Assembly (NCBI GenBank): GCA_014650415.1
Contig: BMUX01000032.1
Coordinates: 1 to 50,980, forward strand
From: Streptomyces spiroverticillatus
GTDB lineage: Bacteria; Actinomycetota; Actinomycetes; Streptomycetales; Streptomycetaceae
DNA length: 50,980 bases
Direction of reading: 5' to 3'
In this document: piece by piece, positions 1 through 7,478 of the stretch
Layout: each line of letters starts with the position of its first letter
Numbering within the stretch: the first letter of the stretch is position 1
Program-made: the position numbers and the translations under genes
The notes under the pieces: generated by a model
Seen by the model: the letters and a program-made list of their open reading frames with translations, nothing else
Database searches by the model: none
Told to the model about the DNA's origin: nothing

Positions 1-250
1 GCTGGACGGTGACCTCGATGGCGCCCGGGTGGCTGAGGGAGTTCTTGGCCTGGGGGGCGGTGATGCGCAGGACGCCGTCCGCGTAGGTGACGGTGGTGGC
101 TTCGGCGGCCTTGGTGTCGCGGCTCTTGGTGGGGTCGGCGGGGCGGACCTCGACGGTGGTGTCGGTGCGGTCGGCGGCGATGAGGCGGATGCTGCCGGCG
201 GGGAGGTCGAGGTGGGCGGTGACGGCGGTGGCGGTGGCGAAGGTCTGCAT
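1..250 (-). CDS. DUF4097-family protein, N-terminal part (cut by window edge)
   Basis: Reading leftward from an ATG at 248-250, the first 83 codons are open and run off the window. The start is preceded by AAAGGA at good spacing. The peptide begins MQTFATATAVTAHLDLPAG and continues with a 'RLIAADRTDTTVEVRPADP' stretch, then alternating short beta-strand segments; this pattern is characteristic of actinobacterial DUF4097 proteins (beta-strand repeats, unknown function). No signal peptide is visible. The promoter side holds a cluster of TTGCAA-cored palindromes (see 343-441). In actinobacteria such genes often sit beside a PadR or TetR regulator, but none is visible here. Function unknown. Confidence 0.75.
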   Translation of the reverse strand, partial: MQTFATATAVTAHLDLPAGSIRLIAADRTDTTVEVRPADPTKSRDTKAAEATTVTYADGVLRITAPQAKNSLSHPGAIEVTVQ

Positions 251-507
251 GTCAAGTCCTTTGGTGGGGGCCGGTGTTGGTGCCCGGCTCGCTCTTTCCG
301 ATGACCTGAACGCTACGTTGCCTTCACCATCCCGGCAACAACTTCGTTGCACGCAAACCTTGTTATCGCAGGCCAGGGCCACGATTTCGTTGCAACGTCC
401 TGCCGCATAACGCAATCGCGCCCACCTCGTTCATTGCAATGGAATGGAGGTGAACGCTATGACGTACTGTCAGGAGGGGCTGCGGCCCCGGAACTCGCCC
501 CTGCCTC
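251..507. promoter_or_regulatory. Intergenic region with clustered TTGC/GCAA palindromes
   Basis: There is no gene in this gap. The direct repeat TTCGTTGCA occurs at 343-351 and 386-394, 43 bp apart (about four helical turns). CGTTGCAACG (388-397) and CATTGCAATG (432-441) are perfect 10-bp palindromes, and TTGC-AC-GCAA lies at 347-356. All are upstream of the leftward DUF4097 gene and could be operators of a regulator encoded left of the window. Inference from sequence symmetry only. Confidence 0.4.
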
Positions 508-1149
508 TCATGCTCCTCGCAGTGCGGCGGCCATCGGCCCCTCGCCGACCACCTCGACCCGGCCCGCCTTGACGCCCTGCTCCAGGCTGAGCACCCCCGT
601 ACCGATCGCGCGACAGGTCTCCGCGTCGAGCACGAGGCGGGCGTCCGGTGCTTCGGCGGGCCCGTCACCGTACGGAGACCCCTCGTCTCCGACCCGCACG
701 TGGAACACGCCCTCGTCCAGGGCCACTTCCACGACACCCGGACCCGCAACGGCGGGCAGCCGGCGCAGCAGCGGCAGTGCGAACCAGTGCGCGCGCACCG
801 CGTCGGTCGGGCGGCGCTCCGCCAGCTCCGGCGCACCCCACTCGGCCAGCGCGACCAGCACCGGCAGCAACTCGGCGCCGCGCGGCGTGAGTTCGTACAC
901 CATGACCGCACCCGGCGGCGGCAGCTTGCGGCGTACGGTGATCCCCTGCGCCTCCATGTCCTTCAGCCGGGCGGCGAGCACGTCCGTGGAGACGCCCGGC
1001 AGGTCGGCGTGCAGATCGGTGTAGCGGCGTGGCCCGGCGAGGAGTTCACGGACGATCAGCAGGGTCCAGCGGTCCCCGACCGCGTCCAGGGCGCGGGCGG
1101 AGGCGCAGTACTGGTCGTAGCTTCGGCGGCGTTGCTGACGTGGCGGCAT
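508..1149 (-). CDS. HxlR-family winged-helix regulator with C-terminal extension
   Basis: 213 aa from the ATG at 1147-1149. Residues 1-100 are a winged helix with HxlR hallmarks: 'YDQYCASARALDAVGDRWTLLIVRELL', then 'GPRRYTDLHADLPGVSTDVLAARLKDMEAQGI' for the recognition helix and wing. HxlR core proteins are about 110-130 aa; the extra 100 residues resemble the SCP2-like ligand-binding tail seen in longer actinobacterial members. A longer in-frame reading from 1299 crosses the regulatory region and was rejected. A possible minus-strand -10 TAGACT (1157-1162) with -35 TTGGAA (1179-1184) would place the transcript start at or next to the ATG, so the mRNA may be leaderless. Divergent from the aminotransferase gene, its probable target. 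Confidence 0.85.
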   Translation of the reverse strand: MPPRQQRRRSYDQYCASARALDAVGDRWTLLIVRELLAGPRRYTDLHADLPGVSTDVLAARLKDMEAQGITVRRKLPPPGAVMVYELTPRGAELLPVLVALAEWGAPELAERRPTDAVRAHWFALPLLRRLPAVAGPGVVEVALDEGVFHVRVGDEGSPYGDGPAEAPDARLVLDAETCRAIGTGVLSLEQGVKAGRVEVVGEGPMAAALRGA

Positions 1150-1171
1150 GCGGCGAAGTCTAGACAACTTG

Positions 1172-1207
1172 TTGGACTTTCCAAGCTCGTACTTGGTAAA
1201 ACCAAGT
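1172..1207. promoter_or_regulatory. Two matched palindromes between hxlR-type gene and aminotransferase
   Basis: ACTTGGT-aaa-ACCAAGT (1191-1207) is a perfect 7+7 inverted repeat. TTGGA-ctt-TCCAA (1172-1184) is a perfect 5+5 repeat with the same core and the same 3-nt spacer. Their centres (1178 and 1199) are 21 bp apart, two helical turns, so two dimers would bind the same DNA face. The left site overlaps the probable -35 of the regulator gene. The likely ligand is the adjacent HxlR-type protein. Confidence 0.65.
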
Positions 1208-1276
1208 GTCACGGTCGAGACGGACGAGGCCAGGGGGACCCGGGATCCCGGGCCCGGGAACCAAGGAGGGCACGGC

Positions 1277-2488
1277 ATGGAGTTCCGCCAGTCGAGCAAG
1301 CTCAGCGAGGTCTGCTACGAGATCCGCGGCCCGGTGATCGAACAGGCCAACGCGCTGGAGGAGGCGGGCCACAGCGTGCTGCGCCTCAACACCGGCAACC
1401 CGGCACTGTTCGGCTTCGAGGCGCCCGAGGAGATCGTCCAGGACATGATCCGGATGCTCCCCAAGGCGCACGGCTACACCGACTCGCGCGGTGTGCTCTC
1501 CGCCCGGCGCGCGGTCGTCCAGCGCTACCAGGCGCTCGGCCTGCACGACGTGGACGTGGACGACGTCTTCCTCGGCAACGGCGTCTCGGAGCTGGTCTCC
1601 ATGGCGGTGACCGCCCTCCTCGAAGACGGCGACGAAGTCCTCATCCCGGCCCCCGACTTCCCGCTCTGGACGGCCGTCACCACCCTCGCCGGCGGCAAGG
1701 CGGTGCACTACCTCTGCGACGAGTCGTCCGACTGGTACCCCGACCTCGACGACATGGCCGCCAAGATCACCGACCGCACCCGGGCCGTCGTCATCATCAA
1801 CCCCAACAACCCCACCGGCGCCGTCTACCCCAAGGAAATCGTCGAGGGCATCCTCGACCTCGCCCGCCGCCACCAGCTGATGGTCTTCGCCGACGAGATC
1901 TACGACCAGATCCTGTACGACGACGCCGTGCACCACTCGGCCGCCGCCCTCGCCCCCGACCTGGTCGTCCTCACCTTCTGCGGCCTCTCCAAGACCTACC
2001 GGGTCGCGGGTTTCCGCTCCGGCTGGCTGGTCGTCACGGGGCCCAAGCAGCATGCCCGCAGTTACCTGGAGGGGCTGACCATGCTCGCCTCCATGCGGCT
2101 GTGCGCCAACGCCCCCGCCCAGTACGCCATCCAGGCAGCCCTGGGCGGACGCCAGTCCATCCAGGACCTCACCCGGCCCGGCGGCAGGCTCCTCGAACAG
2201 CGGGACCGCGCCTGGGAGAAGCTCAACGAGATCCCCGGCGTCTCCTGCGTGAAACCGAAGGGCGCGCTGTACGCGTTCCCGCGCATCGACCCCAAGGTGC
2301 ACCCGATCCACGACGACGAGAAGTTCGTCCTGGACCTGCTCCTCCAGGAGAAGATCCAGGTCGTCCAGGGCACCGGCTTCAACTGGCCCCGCCCCGACCA
2401 CTTCCGCATCCTGACCCTGCCGTACGCCGACGATCTCGACACGGCGATCAGCCGGATCGGGAGGTTCCTGAGCGGATACCGGCAGTGA
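1277..2488 (+). CDS. Fold-type I PLP aminotransferase (AlaA-like)
   Basis: 403 aa. The ATG at 1277 is preceded by AAGGAGGG. Class I/II aminotransferase landmarks are present: 'LNTGNPALFGF' at 37-47, 'GYTDSRGV' near 66-73, 'NPNNPTGAVY' at 175-184 (carboxylate-binding region), 'FADEIYD' at 204-210 (PLP Asp/Tyr), and 'LSKTYRVAGFRSGW' with the Schiff-base lysine K239. Length and motifs match the alanine:2-oxoglutarate transaminase AlaA group, whose members carry out glutamate-pyruvate-type transamination in the cytoplasm. Substrate cannot be fixed from sequence. It stands alone, divergent from the HxlR-type regulator and downstream of the paired palindromes, with a probable terminator at 2551-2580. 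Confidence 0.9.
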   Translation: MEFRQSSKLSEVCYEIRGPVIEQANALEEAGHSVLRLNTGNPALFGFEAPEEIVQDMIRMLPKAHGYTDSRGVLSARRAVVQRYQALGLHDVDVDDVFLGNGVSELVSMAVTALLEDGDEVLIPAPDFPLWTAVTTLAGGKAVHYLCDESSDWYPDLDDMAAKITDRTRAVVIINPNNPTGAVYPKEIVEGILDLARRHQLMVFADEIYDQILYDDAVHHSAAALAPDLVVLTFCGLSKTYRVAGFRSGWLVVTGPKQHARSYLEGLTMLASMRLCANAPAQYAIQAALGGRQSIQDLTRPGGRLLEQRDRAWEKLNEIPGVSCVKPKGALYAFPRIDPKVHPIHDDEKFVLDLLLQEKIQVVQGTGFNWPRPDHFRILTLPYADDLDTAISRIGRFLSGYRQ

Positions 2489-2550
2489 TCCGGCGGCCGG
2501 CCGGGGGCGCACGGGGGCGACCGCGTGTCCGGAATCATGCGAGACGGCTT

Positions 2551-2580
2551 GAATCATTCCCTCCGGAGGGGATGGATTGA
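2551..2580 (+). terminator. Hairpin downstream of aminotransferase
   Basis: AATC-ATTCCCTCC pairs with GGAGGGGATGGATT with one bulge and one wobble; the centre is the perfect palindrome CCCTCCGGAGGG (2559-2570). It lies about 65 nt after the aminotransferase stop. No T-run follows, as is usual in Streptomyces. Confidence 0.5.
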
Positions 2581-2693
2581 AGGGTATTCGTCCCGTGCTG
2601 TCGGGGCGGATGGCGATTTCTGAGCGGCAGGCTTTCGCCTGTGATCGGATGCGGGTGGGGCGGATGGGGCTCGTGAGTCCCTGGGTGGCAGGT

Positions 2694-2714
2694 GAGCTGA
2701 CGATGTGTCAGCTC
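2694..2714. promoter_or_regulatory. Perfect 8+8 inverted repeat upstream of the carotenoid operon
   Basis: GAGCTGAC-gatgt-GTCAGCTC is a perfect 8-bp-arm repeat with a 5-nt spacer, flanked further out by GGCA and TGCC. It sits 330 nt before crtE in a region of about 480 nt without a convincing gene. It could be an operator for a regulator of the operon or an RNA hairpin. The rest of 2581-3045 holds a tetraloop hairpin (CGAAGCC-gcaa-GGCTTCG, 2874-2891) and a direct repeat GCCGTGCGTCC, but no gene that I can support. Confidence 0.45.
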
Positions 2715-3045
2715 GTGCCCGGTGTCATCCGCCCCTGGAGCGCACGGGTGTTGCGCACGGTGCGCGGCGGGTGCGCCGTGCGCTCGGGGGTGGTGCGCCG
2801 GTTGGTGCTGGTTGCGCTCCCTTGAGGCGGGAGTGAGAGGCAACTCTTAAGGGAGCCGAACCGGTTGCTTTCGCGAAGCCGCAAGGCTTCGGCGAGGCGC
2901 GGATTCCGTACGGCGAGGCTGCCGTGCGTCCAGACGTCCAGGCAGCCGTGCGTCCGGGCCTCCGGGCGATTCGGCGACGCAGGCCGTGTCGTACCTCCGT
3001 CACCCCCCCTCCCGTCCCACCGGCCCCGGCCGGAACGGAGCCGAG

Positions 3046-4140
3046 ATGACCGCCACCGCCCCCCGGCCCCCCACCACCCAGCACAGCAGCATCGAGAAGA
3101 TCCTGCACGGTTTCCTCAGCGCCCCCCACTTCACCGACCCCGAACTCGTCCGCGCCACCCGCCTGTTGCACGACTTCGTCCTGAACGGCGGCAAACGGCT
3201 CCGCCCCACCCTGTGCTGCCTCGGCTACAGCGCCGTCACCGGCCGGGACCCCACCCCGCCCGTCCTGCGCGCGGCCGCCTCCCTCGAACTCTTCCACGCC
3301 TTCGCCCTCATCCACGACGACGTGATGGACCAGTCCGCCACCCGCCGCGGCGTCCCCACCCTGCACCACAGCCTCGGCCCGGACCCCGGCCCCGACCGGC
3401 ACCCGAGACCGGCGGCCTCCCACCGGTACCCGCCGTCCACCGGCCACGACGGGATCTGCCGGGCCATCCTCGTCGGCGACCTGGCCTTCGCCTGGTCCGA
3501 CCAGATCCTGCACTCCAGCGGCCTCACCCCCCAGCAGCTCCAGGACGTACGCCCCCTCGTGAACGCCATGCGCACCGAGGTCATGGGCGGCCAGTACCTG
3601 GACGTGGCCGCCGCCCGCCAGGACGGCCGCGACCTCGCCGCGGCCCTGCGCGTCATCCGCCACAAGACCGCCAAGTACACGATCGAACGCCCCCTCCACC
3701 TCGGCGCGATCCTCGGCGGAGCCACCGAGCAGCAGCTCCGGGACCTCACCGACTACGCCCTCCCGCTCGGCGAGGCCTTCCAGCTCCGCGACGACCTGCT
3801 GGGCGTCTTCGGCGACCCGGCCGTCACCGGAAAGTCCCGCCTCGACGATCTGCGCGAAGGCAAACGCACCGTCCTCATGGCACTCGCCCTGCGCGCCGCC
3901 GCCCCCACCCACCAACGCCGCCTGCACGCCCTGTGGGGCAAACCCGACCTCACCGAGGGCGAAGCCCAGCAGATCCGCCACATCCTCACCGTCTGCCACG
4001 CCCGCACCCGGGTCGAAGCCATGATCGACCAGCGCCGCCGCCACGTCCTCACCTGCCTGGACGCCTGTACGTCCCTGACCCCGGACGCCCTCGCACGCCT
4101 CCGCCACCTCGCCGACTCCGCCACCCGGAGGACCCGGTGA
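3046..4140 (+). CDS. crtE: Polyprenyl diphosphate synthase (predicted GGPP synthase)
   Basis: 364 aa from the ATG at 3046, preceded by GGAG; a GTG 20 codons upstream lacks a ribosome site. Trans-prenyltransferase motifs: 'GGKRLRP' at 48-54 (diphosphate binding), first Asp-rich motif DDVMD at 91-95, and second 'QLRDDLLGVFGD' with D249-D250. F86, five residues before the first Asp motif, suits a C20 product. Residues 112-135 are a Pro/His-rich insertion just after the first Asp motif, where family members normally have a short loop. It condenses FPP or smaller units with IPP to GGPP, the precursor for crtB. First gene of the operon; 46 nt separate it from crtI. Confidence 0.92.
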   Translation: MTATAPRPPTTQHSSIEKILHGFLSAPHFTDPELVRATRLLHDFVLNGGKRLRPTLCCLGYSAVTGRDPTPPVLRAAASLELFHAFALIHDDVMDQSATRRGVPTLHHSLGPDPGPDRHPRPAASHRYPPSTGHDGICRAILVGDLAFAWSDQILHSSGLTPQQLQDVRPLVNAMRTEVMGGQYLDVAAARQDGRDLAAALRVIRHKTAKYTIERPLHLGAILGGATEQQLRDLTDYALPLGEAFQLRDDLLGVFGDPAVTGKSRLDDLREGKRTVLMALALRAAAPTHQRRLHALWGKPDLTEGEAQQIRHILTVCHARTRVEAMIDQRRRHVLTCLDACTSLTPDALARLRHLADSATRRTR

Positions 4141-4186
4141 AGCCCGACCGTCCCGCCGCGACCACCACCGAACCGGGAGAAGCACG

Positions 4187-5719
4187 ATGAGCATGCGCAC
4201 CGTACACGGCTGTGCCGACCGCGTCGTCATCGTCGGCGCGGGCCTCGCCGGACTGTCCACCGCCCTGCACCTGGCCACCACCGGACGCACGGTGACCGTC
4301 CTCGAACAAGGCTCCCGACCCGGCGGAAAGGCCGGGGTGTTCACCCGCGACGGCTACACCTTCGACAACGGACCCACCGTCCTGACCATGCCCGACCTCA
4401 TCCGCGAGACCTTCGCGGCGGTCGGCGAGAGGATGGAGGACCACCTGGAACTCCTGCCCGTCCACCCCGCCTACCGGGCCCGCTACCACGACGGAAGCAG
4501 CCTCGACGTCCACACCGACCCGGCGGCCATGGCCCAGGAGATCGCCCGGGTCTGCGGAGCCCGCGAAGCCGCCGGATACCGGCGCCTGCACGCCTTCCTC
4601 CAGGAGCTCTACACCGCGGAGTTCGACCACTTCGTCGACCGCAACATCGACAGCCCCCTGGACCTGTCCCTGCCCGCACTGGGCAGACTCGCCGCCCTCG
4701 GCGCCTTCCGCGGCATGGAGGGCAAGATCCGCCAGTACCTCAACGACCCCCGCACCGTCCGCCTCTTCTCCTTCCAGGCCCTGTACGCCGGAGTCGCCCC
4801 CCACCAGGCCCGCGCCCTCTACGCGATCATCAGCTACATGGACACCGTCGCCGGGGTGTTCTTCCCCAAGGGCGGCATGCACGCCCTGCCCCTCGCGCTG
4901 GCCGACGCCGCCCGGCGGCACGGCGTCACCCTCCGCTACGACACCCCCGTCGAACGCGTCGAGACCACCCTGCACGGACGCGCCCGCGCCGTACTCACCA
5001 CCTCCGGCGACCGCATCCCCGCCGACGCGGTCGTGATCACGACCGACCCCTCCCTGGCCTTCCCCGAACTCCTCGGCCGCAGCCCGGTCCGGGTCGGCCG
5101 GCTGCGGCACTCCCCGTCCTGCGTCCTGCTGCTGGCCGGCGCCAAGGACGACAACACCGATGCGCTGCGCCCCGAGGCCCACCACACCATCCACTTCGCC
5201 CGCAGCTGGCGACGCGGCTTCGACGAGATCATCCACGGCGGCCGCCCCATGAGCGACCCCTCGTTCCTGGTCAGCACCCCCACCCGCACCGACCCCACCC
5301 TGGCCCCCGCAGGCCACCACAGCCACTACGTCCTCTTCCCCACCCCCAACCTGACCACCGGCAGCATCGACTGGGAACGCGACACCCCCCGCTACCGCGA
5401 GCAGATCCTCACCACCCTGGACGCCCACGGCTACCACGAACTCGCCGCCCGCCCCCAGGCAGAACACCTCCTCACCCCCCGCGACTGGGCCGAGCGCGGC
5501 TGCCCCGCAGGCACCCCCTTCAGCGCCGCCCACACCTTCTTCCAGACCGGCCCCTTCCGCACCCGCAACCTCGTCGGCGAGAACATCGTGCTCGCCGGAG
5601 CCGGCACCCACCCCGGCGTCGGCATCCCCATGGCCCTCATCAGCGGCCGCCTCGCCGCCCAGCGCATCACCGGCCCCACCCGCACCCGCCCGCACACCCC
5701 GGCAGGAGTCACCCGGTGA
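4187..5719 (+). CDS. crtI: Phytoene desaturase (CrtI family)
   Basis: 510 aa. The ATG at 4187 follows GGGAGA; a second in-frame ATG at 4193 is possible. N-terminal FAD-binding Rossmann motif 'VVIVGAGLAGLS' (G17, G19, G22), then 'GGKAGVFTRDGYTFDNGPTVL' typical of CrtI-type carotene desaturases. The C-terminal flavin motif 'GAGTHPGVGIPMALISGRLAA' is present. The usual length for CrtI is about 490-510 aa. Predicted to convert 15-cis-phytoene to all-trans-lycopene, FAD-dependent and membrane-associated. Its stop overlaps the crtB GTG by 4 nt (GTGA), so translation is probably coupled. The number of desaturation steps cannot be read from sequence. Confidence 0.92.
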   Translation: MSMRTVHGCADRVVIVGAGLAGLSTALHLATTGRTVTVLEQGSRPGGKAGVFTRDGYTFDNGPTVLTMPDLIRETFAAVGERMEDHLELLPVHPAYRARYHDGSSLDVHTDPAAMAQEIARVCGAREAAGYRRLHAFLQELYTAEFDHFVDRNIDSPLDLSLPALGRLAALGAFRGMEGKIRQYLNDPRTVRLFSFQALYAGVAPHQARALYAIISYMDTVAGVFFPKGGMHALPLALADAARRHGVTLRYDTPVERVETTLHGRARAVLTTSGDRIPADAVVITTDPSLAFPELLGRSPVRVGRLRHSPSCVLLLAGAKDDNTDALRPEAHHTIHFARSWRRGFDEIIHGGRPMSDPSFLVSTPTRTDPTLAPAGHHSHYVLFPTPNLTTGSIDWERDTPRYREQILTTLDAHGYHELAARPQAEHLLTPRDWAERGCPAGTPFSAAHTFFQTGPFRTRNLVGENIVLAGAGTHPGVGIPMALISGRLAAQRITGPTRTRPHTPAGVTR

Positions 5720-6702
5720 ACGCCCCACACGCGTACGTCCAAAACGCCCCCGACCAGAGCATCCGCAACACCCCCGCCCGGTACAACCTGAACGCCACCG
5801 ACCGGCACATCCTCGACGCCGCCGGCCTCCACGACCCCCGCCTCCGCGCCGCCTACGCCCACTGCCGCCGCCTGCACGCCCGCCACGGCCGCACCTACTA
5901 CCTCGCCACCCTCCTCCTGCCCCCGGCCAAACGCCCCTACGTCCACGCCCTCTACGGCTTCGCCCGCCACGCCGACGAGATCGTCGACAACGAACCCGAA
6001 GCCACCCGCACCGACCACTTCACCCACTGGTCCGCCGCCGCCCTCGCGGCCCTCACCACCGACGCCCCCGCCGACCCCGCCACCCTGGCCCTGCGCGACA
6101 CCGTGCGCCGCTGGGACATCCCCCTGGAGCACGTCACCGCCTTCCTCGCCTCCATGCGCGCCGACCTGACCGTCACCGACTATCCGACCTTCGAGGACCT
6201 CAACCGCTACATGTACGGCTCGGCAGCCGTCATCGGCCTCCAGATGGTGCCCCTGCTCGAACCCCTCTGCCCCGAGGCCCACCCCCGCGCCCAAGCCATG
6301 GGCGAAGCCTTCCAGCTCAGCAACTTCATCCGCGACATCGCCGAGGACCTCGCCCGCGGCCGCGTCTACCTCCCCGCCGAGGACCTCGCCCTGTACGGCG
6401 TCACCCGCACCGACCTCGCCCGCACCCGCACCAACCGGGCCGTACGCGACCTCCTGCGCCACGAGATCGACCGCAACCGCAAGCTCTACGCCTACGCCGT
6501 CGGCGGCATCCGCATGCTCCACCCCAGCAGCCGCCCCTGCGTCGAAACCGCCCACACCCTCTACAGCGGCATCCTGGAAGCCGTCGAGGACGCCGACTAC
6601 GAGATCCTCGACCGCCGTGTCCACGTCCCGCTGCCCACCCGCCTCAAGGTCGCGCTGCCCGCCTACACCCGCGCCCGCCGACTGCGGGGGAGCCCGGCAT
6701 GA
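5716..6702 (+). CDS. crtB: Phytoene synthase
   Basis: 328 aa from a GTG at 5716 with AGGAG upstream. Squalene/phytoene synthase signatures: 'YGFARHADEIVDNEP' with the first Asp motif DEIVD (87-91), and 'LSNFIRDIAEDLARGRVYLP' with the second Asp motif DIAED (207-211). These bind Mg-diphosphate and condense two GGPP to phytoene. Length is normal for the family. The gene is joined to crtI upstream and to the lycopene cyclase downstream by 4-nt overlaps. Confidence 0.94.
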   Translation: MNAPHAYVQNAPDQSIRNTPARYNLNATDRHILDAAGLHDPRLRAAYAHCRRLHARHGRTYYLATLLLPPAKRPYVHALYGFARHADEIVDNEPEATRTDHFTHWSAAALAALTTDAPADPATLALRDTVRRWDIPLEHVTAFLASMRADLTVTDYPTFEDLNRYMYGSAAVIGLQMVPLLEPLCPEAHPRAQAMGEAFQLSNFIRDIAEDLARGRVYLPAEDLALYGVTRTDLARTRTNRAVRDLLRHEIDRNRKLYAYAVGGIRMLHPSSRPCVETAHTLYSGILEAVEDADYEILDRRVHVPLPTRLKVALPAYTRARRLRGSPA

Positions 6703-7478
6703 CGTACCTCCAGTTCCTTGCCCTCTTCATCGCCCCGCTCCTGCTGCTCGCCGCCCTCCACGCCCACCGCACCCGCCGCGCGCACCCCGACCGCCCCTGG
6801 CGCACCGGCCTGACCGTCCTCGCCCTCCTGTGGGCCGCCGCCTGGGTCTGGACCACCCCGTGGGACAGCTGGATCATCCACCGCGGCGTCTGGTCGTACC
6901 CCGAGGGCCGGGTGCTGGCCACCGTCTTCCGCGTCCCGCTGGAGGAGTACGTCTTCATGGCCGCCCAGACCCTCATCGTCGGCCTCTGGACGCTGAGCCG
7001 CATCGCCACCGGCACCCCGGACGTCACCCTCAACACCCGCTGTCTGCGGGTCAGTTGGGGAAACGTCTGGCTGCTGGCCGCCTCAGCGGGCGCGGCGATG
7101 GCCCTCCACGGCCCCTCCGGCACCTACCTCGGCTCCATGCTCCTGTGGTTCGCGCCCCTCCTCGCCGTACAGAGCTACGTCGGCGCCGACGTCCTCCACG
7201 CCTGCCGCCCCATCCGCCTGACCAGCCTCCTCCCCGTCGCCGCCTGCCTCTGGATCGCCGACCGCATCGCCATCGCCCTCGGCATCTGGCAGATCTCCAC
7301 CACCCGCACCTACGGCCCCACCCTCCTCGGACTGCCCCTCGAAGAAGCCCTCTTCTTCCTTCTCACCAGCCTCCTCGTCACCAACGGCCTCGTCCTCGCC
7401 ACCCACCCCCGCATCCGGCACCGCCTCCGCCTGCCCACCGCTGAGGCCCGCTCCCCGCGCCACCAGGTGGCCCCATGA
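6699..7478 (+). CDS. Lycopene cyclase, fused CrtYc-CrtYd type
   Basis: 259 aa, ATG overlapping the crtB stop (ATGA). It is a polytopic membrane protein made of two similar halves, each carrying the PLEE signature of heterodimeric lycopene cyclases: 'FRVPLEEYVFM' (PLEE 80-83) and 'LGLPLEEALFFLL' (PLEE 213-216). In many actinobacteria these halves are separate crtYc and crtYd genes; here they form one chain, as in archaeal and fungal beta-cyclases. Predicted to cyclise lycopene ends, probably to beta-ionone rings, although the ring type (beta, epsilon or gamma) is not decided by the sequence. It supplies the cyclic carotene for the next gene. Confidence 0.88.
   Translation: MTYLQFLALFIAPLLLLAALHAHRTRRAHPDRPWRTGLTVLALLWAAAWVWTTPWDSWIIHRGVWSYPEGRVLATVFRVPLEEYVFMAAQTLIVGLWTLSRIATGTPDVTLNTRCLRVSWGNVWLLAASAGAAMALHGPSGTYLGSMLLWFAPLLAVQSYVGADVLHACRPIRLTSLLPVAACLWIADRIAIALGIWQISTTRTYGPTLLGLPLEEALFFLLTSLLVTNGLVLATHPRIRHRLRLPTAEARSPRHQVAP

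Noticed and set aside
2577..2825. 82-aa plus-strand frame before crtE
   Set aside because: No ribosome site, unusual composition and it overlaps the 8+8 inverted repeat; no family resemblance.
2865..4190. 441-aa frame overlapping crtE
   Set aside because: Pro/Arg-rich alternative frame; crtE in the other frame has all catalytic motifs.
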